This document shows positions 24,118 to 32,397 of a stretch of 64,000 nucleotides of DNA, in pieces; position 1 is the first letter of the stretch; each line of letters starts with the position of its first letter. A program made the position numbers and the translations under genes. This DNA comes from Pelagibius sp965227505 (GTDB lineage: Bacteria; Pseudomonadota; Alphaproteobacteria; Kiloniellales; Kiloniellaceae), in the NCBI RefSeq assembly GCF_965227505.1, contig NZ_OZ245757.1:186001-250000 (forward strand). The letters run 5' to 3'. The notes under the pieces were generated by a model that was given only the letters and a program-made list of their open reading frames with translations, searched no databases and was not told where the DNA came from.

Positions 24118-25467
24118 ATGGGTAACCAACCGGACATTGCGGCCGGCCGCTTGACCGATTCCGATTACGCGGAGAACTTCAGCGACGTGCATCCGCCGCT
24201 GGACCGCAAGGCGGCGCTCATCGAGTCGAGCCGCTGCTACTTCTGTTACGACGCGCCCTGCATCGAGGCCTGCCCCACCGGGATCGATATCCCGAGCTTC
24301 ATCCGCAAGATCTCGACAGACAACGTGCGCGGCGCGGCGCAGGACATCCTGGACGAGAACATCATGGGTGGCGCCTGCGCGCGGGTCTGCCCCACGGAGG
24401 TGCTCTGCCAGGAGGCCTGCGTGCGCAACACGCAGGAACACAAGCCGGTGCAGATCGGCCTGCTGCAACGCTATGCCACCGATGCAGTGATGGACGACGC
24501 GGCGCACCCCTTCCAGCGCGCCGAAGCGACGGGCAGGCGGGTTGCCATCGTGGGCGCCGGGCCGGCCGGGTTGTCCTGCGCGCACCGTCTGGCGATGCAC
24601 GGCCATGACGTGGTGATCTTCGAGGCCAAGGCCAAGGCCGGCGGACTCAACGAATACGGCATCGCGGCCTACAAGGTGCCTGAGGACTTCGCCCACCGCG
24701 AAGTGGATTTCATCCTGGAGATCGGCGGCATCGAGATCCGCAACGACCAGGCCCTTGGGCGCGATATCTCCCTGGCCGACCTGCGCCGCGACTATGACGC
24801 GGTCTTCCTGGGCATGGGCCTTGGCGGCGTGCGGGCGCTTGGGCTGGAAGGCGAGGATCTGGAGGGCGTCCACAACGCCGTCGACTTCATTTCCGATCTG
24901 CGCCAGAGCGAGAACCTGGCCAGTCTGCCGGTGGGCCGTAAGGTGGTGGTGATCGGCGGCGGCAACACCGCCATCGACATCGCCGTCCAGACCAAGCGCC
25001 TGGGCGCGGAGGACGTCACCCTGGTTTATCGCCGGGGCCCCGAGGCCATGTCGGCGACCGGGCATGAGCAGGAGTTCGCCCAGGTCAACGGGGTGAAGAT
25101 CAAGCACTGGGCGCAGCCGCGCGAGATCCGGGGCGCCCACGGGCACGTCACCGACGTGGTCTTCGAGTATACACAGCTTGATGGCGACGGGCGCCTCAGC
25201 GGCACCGGCGATGCCTTCAGCGTGCCCGCGGACATGGTGTTCAAGGCCATCGGCCAGGAGATGCTCCCGCTGCCGCAGGCGAACGGGAGCAGCGCGCTTT
25301 TGGAGATGGATGGCGCCTGCATCGCGGTCAACGACGAGCGCCAGACCTCGCTGCCCGATGTCTGGGCCGGCGGCGACTGTGTGGCCGCCAGCGAGGACCT
25401 GACGGTTGCCGCCGTGCAGGACGGCAAGCTCGCGGCGGAGTCCATCAATCGTTTTCTGCGGTCCTGA
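24118..25467 (+). CDS. preT: NAD-dependent dihydropyrimidine dehydrogenase subunit PreT
   Basis: A 449-residue flavin/iron-sulfur protein, the electron-input subunit that takes electrons from NADH and passes them to PreA for reduction of uracil and thymine. Two N-terminal [4Fe-4S] sets are visible at Cys40, 43, 48, 52 and Cys87, 91, 97, 101. The FAD motif VAIVGAGPAGLSC is at about 142-154, and a NAD-binding KVVVIGGGNTAIDIA follows. The start at 24118 is chosen because GGGGA precedes it by seven bases; an ATG at 24100 lies in frame without a good ribosome site. It opens the plus arm beside two RutR boxes. Confidence 0.93.
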   Translation: MGNQPDIAAGRLTDSDYAENFSDVHPPLDRKAALIESSRCYFCYDAPCIEACPTGIDIPSFIRKISTDNVRGAAQDILDENIMGGACARVCPTEVLCQEACVRNTQEHKPVQIGLLQRYATDAVMDDAAHPFQRAEATGRRVAIVGAGPAGLSCAHRLAMHGHDVVIFEAKAKAGGLNEYGIAAYKVPEDFAHREVDFILEIGGIEIRNDQALGRDISLADLRRDYDAVFLGMGLGGVRALGLEGEDLEGVHNAVDFISDLRQSENLASLPVGRKVVVIGGGNTAIDIAVQTKRLGAEDVTLVYRRGPEAMSATGHEQEFAQVNGVKIKHWAQPREIRGAHGHVTDVVFEYTQLDGDGRLSGTGDAFSVPADMVFKAIGQEMLPLPQANGSSALLEMDGACIAVNDERQTSLPDVWAGGDCVAASEDLTVAAVQDGKLAAESINRFLRS

Positions 25468-25510
25468 AGCGACCGCAAGCAGGAAGGGCTGCGGCCCGGG
25501 AGGCAAGGAC

Positions 25511-26788
25511 ATGGCTGACATTCGTTGCGACATCGCCGGTGTAAAGTCCCCCAATCCCTTCTGGCTGGCCTCGGCGCCGCCGACGGACAAGGAGTACAAC
25601 GTCGTCCGCGCCTTTAAGGCCGGCTGGGGCGGCGTGGTCTGGAAAACCCTGGGCGAGGACCCGCCTGTTGTGAACGTCTCCTCGCGCTACGGGGCCATGA
25701 CCTACAACGGCACCCGCATGGCCGGCTTCAACAACATCGAACTGATCACCGATCGGCCCCTCGATGTGAACCTGCGCGAGATCAAGCAGGTGAAGCGCGA
25801 CTGGCCCGACCGGGCCATGGTGGTCTCGCTGATGGTGCCCTGCGAGGAGGAGAACTGGCGCAACATCCTGAAGCAGGTGGAAGAGACAGAGGCCGATGCG
25901 GTGGAGTTGAACTTCGGATGCCCGCACGGCATGTCGGAGCGCGGCATGGGCTCCGCCGTCGGCCAGGTGCCGGAATACATCGAGATGGTGACCCGCTGGT
26001 GCAAGAAGCACAGCCGCATGCCGGTCTTCGTGAAGCTGACCCCCAACGTCACCAATGTGCTGGGGCCGGCGCGGGCGGCCAAGGCAGGCGGGGCCGATGC
26101 GGTCTCCCTGATCAACACCATCAACTCCATCATGTCCGTCGACCTCGACATGATGGCGCCGACGCCGACGGTTGGCGGCAAGGGCAGCCACGGCGGCTAC
26201 TGTGGCCCGGCGGTGAAGCCCATCGCCATGCACATGGTGGCAGAGATCGCCCGCGACCCTGAGTGCGCCGGCCTGCCGATCTCCGGCATCGGCGGCATCA
26301 GCGACTGGCGCGATGCGGCAGAGTTCATGAGCCTTGGCGCCGGCTCCGTTCAGGTCTGCACGGCGGCCATGCACAAGGGCTTCAAGATCGTCGAGGACAT
26401 GATCGACGGCCTCGGCTACTGGATGGACGGCAAGGGTCATGCGGCGCTGGACGACTTCCGCGGCGCTGCGGTGCCCAACGTCACCGATTGGCAGTATCTG
26501 GACCTCAACTTCGAGACCGTCGCCAAGATCGACCAGGACCTCTGCATCCAGTGCGGCCTCTGCCATATCGCCTGTGAGGATACCTCCCACCAGGCCATCG
26601 CGGCGCAGAAGGATAACGGCGCGCGACGCTACGAGGTGATCGACGCCGAGTGCGTCGGCTGCAATCTCTGCATGCACGTCTGCCCGGTGGAGGGCTGCAT
26701 CTCCATGGTCGAGGTGGACAACGGCAAGGATTACATGAACTGGACCCAGGACCCGCGCAACCCGATGAACCAGAAGGCGGCAGAGTAA
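25511..26788 (+). CDS. preA: NAD-dependent dihydropyrimidine dehydrogenase subunit PreA
   Basis: A 425-residue catalytic subunit with an FMN-binding TIM barrel and a C-terminal two-cluster ferredoxin domain (Cys345, 348, 351, 355 and Cys381, 384, 387, 391). It reduces uracil or thymine to the 5,6-dihydro form. The substrate loop reads FGCPHGMSERGMGSAVGQ; in mammalian DPD the matching loop ends ACGQ and its Cys is the general acid, whereas here the position is Val150. The start ATG at 25511 follows GGGAGG and lies 43 bases after preT. The pairing with preT makes the assignment firm. Confidence 0.94.
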   Translation: MADIRCDIAGVKSPNPFWLASAPPTDKEYNVVRAFKAGWGGVVWKTLGEDPPVVNVSSRYGAMTYNGTRMAGFNNIELITDRPLDVNLREIKQVKRDWPDRAMVVSLMVPCEEENWRNILKQVEETEADAVELNFGCPHGMSERGMGSAVGQVPEYIEMVTRWCKKHSRMPVFVKLTPNVTNVLGPARAAKAGGADAVSLINTINSIMSVDLDMMAPTPTVGGKGSHGGYCGPAVKPIAMHMVAEIARDPECAGLPISGIGGISDWRDAAEFMSLGAGSVQVCTAAMHKGFKIVEDMIDGLGYWMDGKGHAALDDFRGAAVPNVTDWQYLDLNFETVAKIDQDLCIQCGLCHIACEDTSHQAIAAQKDNGARRYEVIDAECVGCNLCMHVCPVEGCISMVEVDNGKDYMNWTQDPRNPMNQKAAE

Positions 26789-26881
26789 GGCCGGTACAGT
26801 AAGCCTGGGGGCGAAGAACACATCCGCCGGCCCGCCCGATGGCGGCCGAACGGGACGAAGAGTGCAGGGGGACAGACTGCA

Positions 26882-28120
26882 ATGACCTTGAAGAACCTCA
26901 CGGTCAATCAGGACCGCTTGTGGGACTCCTTGATGGAGATGGCCCGGATCGGACCGGGCGTGGCCGGCGGTAACTGCCGCCTGGCCCTGACCGACTTCGA
27001 CCGCGAGGGGCGCGATCTCTTCGTGCGCTGGTGCCAGGACGCCGGCTGCACCATCACCGTCGACAAGATGGGCAACATCTTCGCGCGGCGCCCGGGCAGC
27101 GATCCCTCCCTGCCGCCGGTCGCCACCGGCAGCCACCTGGACACCCAGCCGACCGGCGGCAAGTTCGACGGTGTCTTCGGCGTGCTGGCGGGCCTGGAGG
27201 TGATCCGCACCCTGAACGACCACGGCATCGAGACCGCGGCGCCGGTCGAGGTCTCAGTCTGGACCAACGAGGAGGGATCGCGCTTCGCCCCGGCCATGGT
27301 CGCCTCCGGCGTTTTCGCCGGGGTCTTCGATCTAGACTATGGCCATTCCCGTGCCGACGTCGATGGCAAGACCATCGGCGCGGAGCTGGAGCGCATCGGC
27401 TACCTGGGCGAGGAGACGCCAGGCGAGCATCCGATGAAGGCTTTCTTCGAGGCCCACATCGAGCAGGGGCCGATCCTGGAGGCGGAGGAAAAGACCATCG
27501 GCGTGGTCACCGGCGCCCAGGGCCAGCGCTGGTTCGAGGTGACGCTGACGGGGTCCGAATCCCATGCCGGGACCACACCGATGAACCGCCGCAAGGATGC
27601 GCTGGTCGCTGCCTCCAAGCTGGTGACGGCGATCAACGAGATCGCCCTGGCCCATCCGCCCCATGCCGTCACTACGGTCGGCATGATGCAGGTGAGCCCC
27701 AATTCGCGGAACACCATCCCCGGCTCGGTCTTCATGACCGTCGACCTGCGCCATCCCGACGACGACACGCTGAGCCAGATGGAAAGCGAACTGCGCGCCG
27801 CCTGCGCCGGGATCTGCGATCCGGTGGGCGTCGAAGCGGAGATCGAGAACATCTGGTATTCGCCGCCGATCGCCTTCGACGCGGACTGCGTCGCGGCGGT
27901 GAAGAAGGCGGCGGGGGCGGCCGGCTACGGCAACATGGACATTATCTCCGGTGCCGGGCATGACGCCTGCTACATCAGCCGGGTGGCGCCCACCGCCATG
28001 ATCTTCGTGCCCTGCGAGGACGGGGTCAGCCACAACGAGAGCGAATCGGCCACGCCGGAGGACCTGGCGGCGGGCTGCAACGTTTTGCTGCATGCCATGC
28101 TGGAGCGGGCTAGTGCTTGA
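26882..28120 (+). CDS. Zn-dependent amidase/N-carbamoyl-beta-alanine amidohydrolase (M20 family)
   Basis: A 412-residue hydrolase of the hydantoinase/carbamoylase family. Metal ligands appear in TGSHLDTQPTGGKFDGVFGV, in NEEGSRF (Glu pair), EAHIEQGPIL and the C-terminal SHNESE. The residue GAGHDACYI is typical of the AmaB/ureidopropionase group. It should cleave N-carbamoyl-beta-alanine to beta-alanine, CO2 and ammonia, the last step of reductive pyrimidine degradation. It lies 93 bases after preA. A second enzyme for the same step, of the nitrilase fold, is at 41517-42380. Allantoate or N-carbamoyl-amino-acid hydrolysis is the alternative. Confidence 0.88.
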   Translation: MTLKNLTVNQDRLWDSLMEMARIGPGVAGGNCRLALTDFDREGRDLFVRWCQDAGCTITVDKMGNIFARRPGSDPSLPPVATGSHLDTQPTGGKFDGVFGVLAGLEVIRTLNDHGIETAAPVEVSVWTNEEGSRFAPAMVASGVFAGVFDLDYGHSRADVDGKTIGAELERIGYLGEETPGEHPMKAFFEAHIEQGPILEAEEKTIGVVTGAQGQRWFEVTLTGSESHAGTTPMNRRKDALVAASKLVTAINEIALAHPPHAVTTVGMMQVSPNSRNTIPGSVFMTVDLRHPDDDTLSQMESELRAACAGICDPVGVEAEIENIWYSPPIAFDADCVAAVKKAAGAAGYGNMDIISGAGHDACYISRVAPTAMIFVPCEDGVSHNESESATPEDLAAGCNVLLHAMLERASA

Positions 28121-28193
28121 CCTTTCCGGGCGAACAGGCCGGAATAGCGCAAAGCCCCCACAGGCAAGAGGGATGTGAGAGGGGCATGACAGG

Positions 28194-29054
28194 ATGGCGC
28201 TAGAGGCGGCGATGCAGCAGGAAGCGGGGGCAGCGGCAAGGGAAGAGGGTGCGGAGCACCGGTCACAAAGCCGGTCCCGGCCGGTCATCGACGTCCAGAA
28301 CCTCTCCCTGACCTTCGAGACCGCGGACGGGCCGGTCTATGCGCTGTCGGAGGTCGATCTCACCGTCAACGCCGGCGATTTCGTCTCCTTCATTGGTCCT
28401 TCCGGCTGCGGCAAGACCACCCTGCTGCGGGTGATCGCCGATCTGGAGCGCCAGACCGCGGGCAATATCAGCGTGAATGGCGTCTCGCCCCACGAGGCGC
28501 GCCAGGCCCGCGCCTACGGCTATGTCTTCCAGGCGCCGGCGCTCTATCCCTGGCGCACGGTGGAGCGCAACGTCATGCTGCCGCTGGAAATCATGGGCAT
28601 GAGCAGCGCCGAGCGGCGCGAACGCGCGGCGCGCTATCTCGACCTGGTGAACCTGAAGGGCTTCGAGAAGAAGTTCCCCTGGCAGCTTTCGGGCGGTATG
28701 CAGCAGCGAGTCTCCATCGCCCGGGCGCTGTCCTTCGAGCCGGACCTGCTGTTGATGGACGAACCTTTCGGCGCGCTGGACGAGATCACCCGCGATCACC
28801 TGAACGAGCAACTGCTGCGCCTCTGGGAGCGCACGGGCAAGACGGTGATCTTCGTCACCCACTCGATCCCCGAGGCGGTGTTCCTCTCCTCCAAGATCGT
28901 CGTCATGTCGCCGCGCCCAGGGCGCATCATCGACATCATCGACTGCAACCTGCCGCCGGACCGCACCCTCGACAGCCGCGAGAGCAAGGACTTCGCGGAG
29001 ATCGCGCACCGTGTGCGCGAGGGGTTGCGGGCCGGGCACAGCTATGACGACTGA
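28194..29054 (+). CDS. ABC transporter ATP-binding protein (nitrate/taurine/pyrimidine type)
   Basis: A 286-residue ATPase with Walker A GPSGCGKTT at 68-76, the Q-loop VFQAPALYPWRTV, the signature LSGGMQQR and Walker B LLLMDEPFGALDE. The N-terminal 30 residues are a low-complexity Ala/Glu/Arg tail. The Pro-Trp after the Q-loop is typical of the SsuB/TauB/ThiZ group. It energises the two permeases that follow. Its end overlaps the first permease start by 11 bases. Confidence 0.93.
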   Translation: MALEAAMQQEAGAAAREEGAEHRSQSRSRPVIDVQNLSLTFETADGPVYALSEVDLTVNAGDFVSFIGPSGCGKTTLLRVIADLERQTAGNISVNGVSPHEARQARAYGYVFQAPALYPWRTVERNVMLPLEIMGMSSAERRERAARYLDLVNLKGFEKKFPWQLSGGMQQRVSIARALSFEPDLLLMDEPFGALDEITRDHLNEQLLRLWERTGKTVIFVTHSIPEAVFLSSKIVVMSPRPGRIIDIIDCNLPPDRTLDSRESKDFAEIAHRVREGLRAGHSYDD

Positions 29055-29970
29055 GGCTCTCGGCGCTCCGCCACGATCCTCGCCCGGACTCCTGTCCCGG
29101 GTCTTCGCAGGCCGCAGCGGACCCCTTGCGGTGGTCTGCCTGGCGATCTTCGCGCTCTGGTACCTGGGCACGGTCTGGCTGAACGCGCCCCTGTTGATTG
29201 ACCGCTACGAGCGCCAGGGTGAAGACTGGTCCATCACCCGCCTGGCCGAAGACGCCATGGCCATGGAGCGCCCGGTGTTGCCGGCGCCGCATCAGGTCGC
29301 GGTGGAGCTGAACAAGTCGATCTTCCAGCGCAACGTGACCTCCAAACGCAGCCTCGTCTACCACGGCTGGGTGACCCTTTCCTCGACCCTGCTGGGCTTT
29401 GCCATGGGCACCTTGCTGGGTATCGTGCTCGCCGTCGGCATCGTCCATGTGAACACCCTGGACCGCAGCCTGCTGCCCTGGGTGATCGCCTCCCAGACCA
29501 TTCCGATCCTTGCCATCGCGCCGATGATCATCGTGGTGCTGGGCAACATCGGTTTCACCGGGCTGGTGCCGAAAGCGCTGATTTCCATGTACCTCTGCTT
29601 CTTCCCGGTGACCATCGGCATGGTGAAGGGCCTGCGTTCGCCCGATCCGCTGCAGATGGACCTGATGCGCACCTACAGCGCCAGCACGGGCCAGGTGTTC
29701 CGTAAGCTGCGCTGGCCCTCGTCGATCCCCTTCCTCTTCGCCAGCTTGAAGGTCGCCATCGCCATCTCCCTGGTTGGCGCCATCGTGGGTGAACTGCCGA
29801 CCGGCGCCTCGGCAGGTATCGGCGCGCGGCTGCTGGTGGGGTCCTACTACGGCCAGACCGTGCAGATCTGGGCGGCGCTGCTGACCGCCGCGGCCATGGC
29901 CGGCCTGCTGGTGGCGGCCGTGGGCATGATCGAGCGGCTGGTACTGCGGCGCACGGGGGTCCGTCCATGA
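29044..29970 (+). CDS. ABC transporter permease 1
   Basis: A 308-residue inner-membrane permease of the SsuC/ThiX type. The start ATG at 29044, inside the ATPase end, is preferred. After the first helix there is an unusual polar insertion (about residues 47-93) before the conserved transport domain, which ends with the EAA-like loop DLMRTYSASTGQVFRKLRWP. The stop overlaps the start of permease 2. Confidence 0.9.
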   Translation: MTTEALGAPPRSSPGLLSRVFAGRSGPLAVVCLAIFALWYLGTVWLNAPLLIDRYERQGEDWSITRLAEDAMAMERPVLPAPHQVAVELNKSIFQRNVTSKRSLVYHGWVTLSSTLLGFAMGTLLGIVLAVGIVHVNTLDRSLLPWVIASQTIPILAIAPMIIVVLGNIGFTGLVPKALISMYLCFFPVTIGMVKGLRSPDPLQMDLMRTYSASTGQVFRKLRWPSSIPFLFASLKVAIAISLVGAIVGELPTGASAGIGARLLVGSYYGQTVQIWAALLTAAAMAGLLVAAVGMIERLVLRRTGVRP

Positions 29971-31127
29971 TGCGGCGGGCCTGGAAGGAAGAGGGCGCCT
30001 GTCTCCTGGCCCTGTTGTGTTTCGCTGTCTCGCTTCTTCTGCCGGTCGGTCAGGACGTGCTCGGCAACAGCGTGGCCTGGCTGGCGGAGCCCGGTCTCCT
30101 GCTTGGTCTCGGCATAGCCGCCTTGGCCGCAGTGGGCCAGGCGGCGCTGGCGCTGCGCGGCCTCGCGGTCGGCTTGGTCCTGCTCATGGCCTGCGTCGCC
30201 GGCGCCTGGGTTCCGCTTGCGGCCATCAGCCGACAGTTCGCCGTTCTGGGCGCCGAAGCGCCGGTCGGGCTTCAGGGGATGGGGGTCTGGATCTTCGTTC
30301 TCGGGCTGGGCTTTCTGGTCTGGCGCACCCTCGGGCTGCTGTCGGAAGCCGCGGGCAAGGGCGACAGCAAAGGCTTCGCCGCGCTGCTGGTGCCCGGCCT
30401 CTTCGGCGCCTGGCTGATCTATCTCTGGCAGGTCGGTGTCACCGGCTTCGGCGTGCCGACGGTGCTGCTGCCCTCGCCGGAGCGCATCGCGGCCATCTTC
30501 ATGGTCTCCACGGATACTCTGATCGCCGATTTCTACCAGACCTTCATCAAGTCGGTGCTGACCGGTTTCCTGATGGGCTGTGGCAGCGGCTTCCTGGTAG
30601 CGATCCTGGTGGACCGGGTGCCCTTCCTGCAGCGCGGCCTGCTGCCGCTCGGCAACTTCGTCTCGGCCCTGCCCATCGTCGGTGTCGCGCCGATCATGGT
30701 GATGTGGTTCGGCTTCGACTGGCAGTCCAAGGCGGCGGTCGTCGTTATCATGACCTTCTTCCCGATGCTGGTGAACACCATCACCGGTCTCCACGCCACT
30801 CAGGCGATGGAGCGCGACCTCATGCGCTCCTACGGGGCGAGCTACCTGCAGACCCTGGTGCGGGTCAGGTTGCCCAACGCCTTGCCCTTTATTTTCAACG
30901 CCCTCAAGATCAACTCGACGCTGGCGCTGATCGGCGCCATCGTGGCGGAGTTCTTCGGCACGCCGATCGTCGGCATGGGCTTCCGGATTTCGACCGAGAT
31001 CGGCCGCATGAACGTGGAGATGGTCTGGGCCACCATCGCCGTGGCGGCCGTGGCCGGATCGCTGTTCTACGGGCTGTTGGCCCTGGCCGAGCGGGCCGCG
31101 ACGTTCTGGCATCCCTCCTATCGATAA
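29967..31127 (+). CDS. ABC transporter permease 2 with extended N-terminal membrane region
   Basis: A 386-residue permease, longer than its usual 250-280. About four to five extra hydrophobic helices precede the conserved transport domain, which starts near residue 180 and contains the EAA loop DLMRSYGASYLQTLVRVRLP. The start ATG overlaps the previous stop. The role of the extra helices is unknown. Two distinct permeases in one operon imply a heterodimeric channel. Confidence 0.88.
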   Translation: MMRRAWKEEGACLLALLCFAVSLLLPVGQDVLGNSVAWLAEPGLLLGLGIAALAAVGQAALALRGLAVGLVLLMACVAGAWVPLAAISRQFAVLGAEAPVGLQGMGVWIFVLGLGFLVWRTLGLLSEAAGKGDSKGFAALLVPGLFGAWLIYLWQVGVTGFGVPTVLLPSPERIAAIFMVSTDTLIADFYQTFIKSVLTGFLMGCGSGFLVAILVDRVPFLQRGLLPLGNFVSALPIVGVAPIMVMWFGFDWQSKAAVVVIMTFFPMLVNTITGLHATQAMERDLMRSYGASYLQTLVRVRLPNALPFIFNALKINSTLALIGAIVAEFFGTPIVGMGFRISTEIGRMNVEMVWATIAVAAVAGSLFYGLLALAERAATFWHPSYR

Positions 31128-31212
31128 GGAAGGAAGACCAAGGATTTGGGATGCGTTTAGGGAGAGAAACCTCAAGAGCAAGAAACGAGTCTCAGAGAAG
31201 AGGAGAGGCAAG

Positions 31213-32214
31213 ATGAGAAAGCTGATTTCACTGGCGGCGGGGGCGGGCCTGCTGCTGACGGCCGGGACGGCGGCGGCGGCCGACGAGGTGACGCTGCAGT
31301 TGAAGTGGGTGACCCAGGCGCAGTTCGCCGGCTACTTCGTCGCCCAGGACAAGGGCTTCTATGAGGAAGCCGGGCTCGACGTCACCATCAAGCCGGGCGG
31401 GCCGGACATCGCCCCGCCGCAGGTGATCGCCGGCGGCGGCGCCGATGTGATCATCGACTGGATGCCCTCGGCCCTGGCGTCGCGGGAGAAGGGCGTGCCG
31501 CTGGTGAACATCGCCCAGGTCTTCAAGAAGTCGGGCATGATGCTGACCTGCCGCAAGGACAGCGGTATCACCTCGCCGGCGGATTTCAAGGGCCGCACCC
31601 TGGGGGTCTGGTTCTTCGGCAACGAGTACCCCTTCCTCTCCTGGATGGCGAAGCTCGGCCTGCCGACCGACGGCGGGCCCGAGGGCGTGACGGTGCTGAA
31701 GCAGGGCTTCAACGTCGACCCGATCCTGCAGAAACAGGCCGACTGCGTCTCCACCATGACCTACAACGAGTACTGGCAGATCATCGACGCCGGGCTTAGC
31801 GCCGACGACCTCATCGTCTACAAGTACGAGGACCAGGGCGTCGCGACCCTGGAGGACGGCCTCTACGTTCTGGAAGAGAACCTTCAGGACCCGGCCTTCG
31901 TCGACAAGATGGCGCGCTTCGTGGCCGCCTCCCTGAAGGGCTGGGACTATGCCAAGAACAACGTCGAGGAAGCTGCCGACATCGTGCTGGAAAACGACGA
32001 GACCGGCGCCCAGACCGAGAAGCACCAGCGGCGCATGATGGGCGAGATCGCCAAGCTGCTGGAAGGCTCGGCCAAGGGCCTCGGCTATCTGGAGCCGGGC
32101 GACTACGACCGTACGGTGGACACGCTGCTTGCCAATGCGTCGACGCCCGTCATCACCAAGAAGCCGGAAGGCGCCTGGACCCACGCGGTCTGGGAAAAGG
32201 CCAACGGGATGTAA
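31213..32214 (+). CDS. ABC transporter substrate-binding protein (NMT1/THI5-like)
   Basis: A 333-residue periplasmic receptor with a signal peptide (MRKLISLAAGAGLLLTAGTA..., cut after AAAA). The domain begins LQLKWVTQAQFAGYFVAQDKG, a segment shared with receptors for hydroxymethylpyrimidine and riboflavin precursors, followed by GGPDIAPPQVIAGGGADV. A pyrimidine-like ring is therefore the likely ligand, which fits the operon. It is the last gene of the plus arm and is closed by a strong terminator. Confidence 0.88.
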   Translation: MRKLISLAAGAGLLLTAGTAAAADEVTLQLKWVTQAQFAGYFVAQDKGFYEEAGLDVTIKPGGPDIAPPQVIAGGGADVIIDWMPSALASREKGVPLVNIAQVFKKSGMMLTCRKDSGITSPADFKGRTLGVWFFGNEYPFLSWMAKLGLPTDGGPEGVTVLKQGFNVDPILQKQADCVSTMTYNEYWQIIDAGLSADDLIVYKYEDQGVATLEDGLYVLEENLQDPAFVDKMARFVAASLKGWDYAKNNVEEAADIVLENDETGAQTEKHQRRMMGEIAKLLEGSAKGLGYLEPGDYDRTVDTLLANASTPVITKKPEGAWTHAVWEKANGM

Positions 32215-32240
32215 ATCCCGCAGCATAGAGGGGTGGGTTT

Positions 32241-32273
32241 GGGGGAGCGCTGTGGCGCTCCCCCGTTTTCTTT
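32241..32273 (+). terminator. Rho-independent terminator of the preTA arm
   Basis: GGGGGAGCGC and GCGCTCCCCC form a perfect ten-base stem with a TGTG loop, followed by GTTTTCTTT. It lies 27 bases after the receptor stop and closes the plus-strand operon. Confidence 0.92.
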
Positions 32274-32280
32274 AAGGCTT

Positions 32281-32384
32281 CGCATCCTTCGAGACGCGGT
32301 CCTCTGGACCGCTCCTCAGGATGAGGACATGGCCTGGACCCTCATCCTGAGGAGCCGCCGCAGGCGGCGTCTCGAAGGATGCGT
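32281..32384. repeat. Mosaic intergenic repeat, copy B
   Basis: CATCCTTCGAGACG, a short hairpin and CTCCTCAGGATGAGG, then about 20 bases, then CTCATCCTGAGGAG, a CCGCCGCAGGCGG hairpin and CGTCTCGAAGGATG. It is the best copy of the family. It lies between the convergent ends of the receptor gene and the class V gene, directly after the terminator. Confidence 0.88.
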
Positions 32385-32397
32385 ATCCGGTGGACCG

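Noticed and set aside
23899..25599. A 566-codon minus-strand frame opposite preT
   Set aside because: It spans the rutR-preT promoter region with RutR boxes and the whole of preT; the plus-strand protein has both iron-sulfur sets.
25445..27223. A 592-codon minus-strand frame opposite preA
   Set aside because: The composition (Ala, His, Val, Asp) is that of an antisense shadow and it crosses preA and the amidase start.
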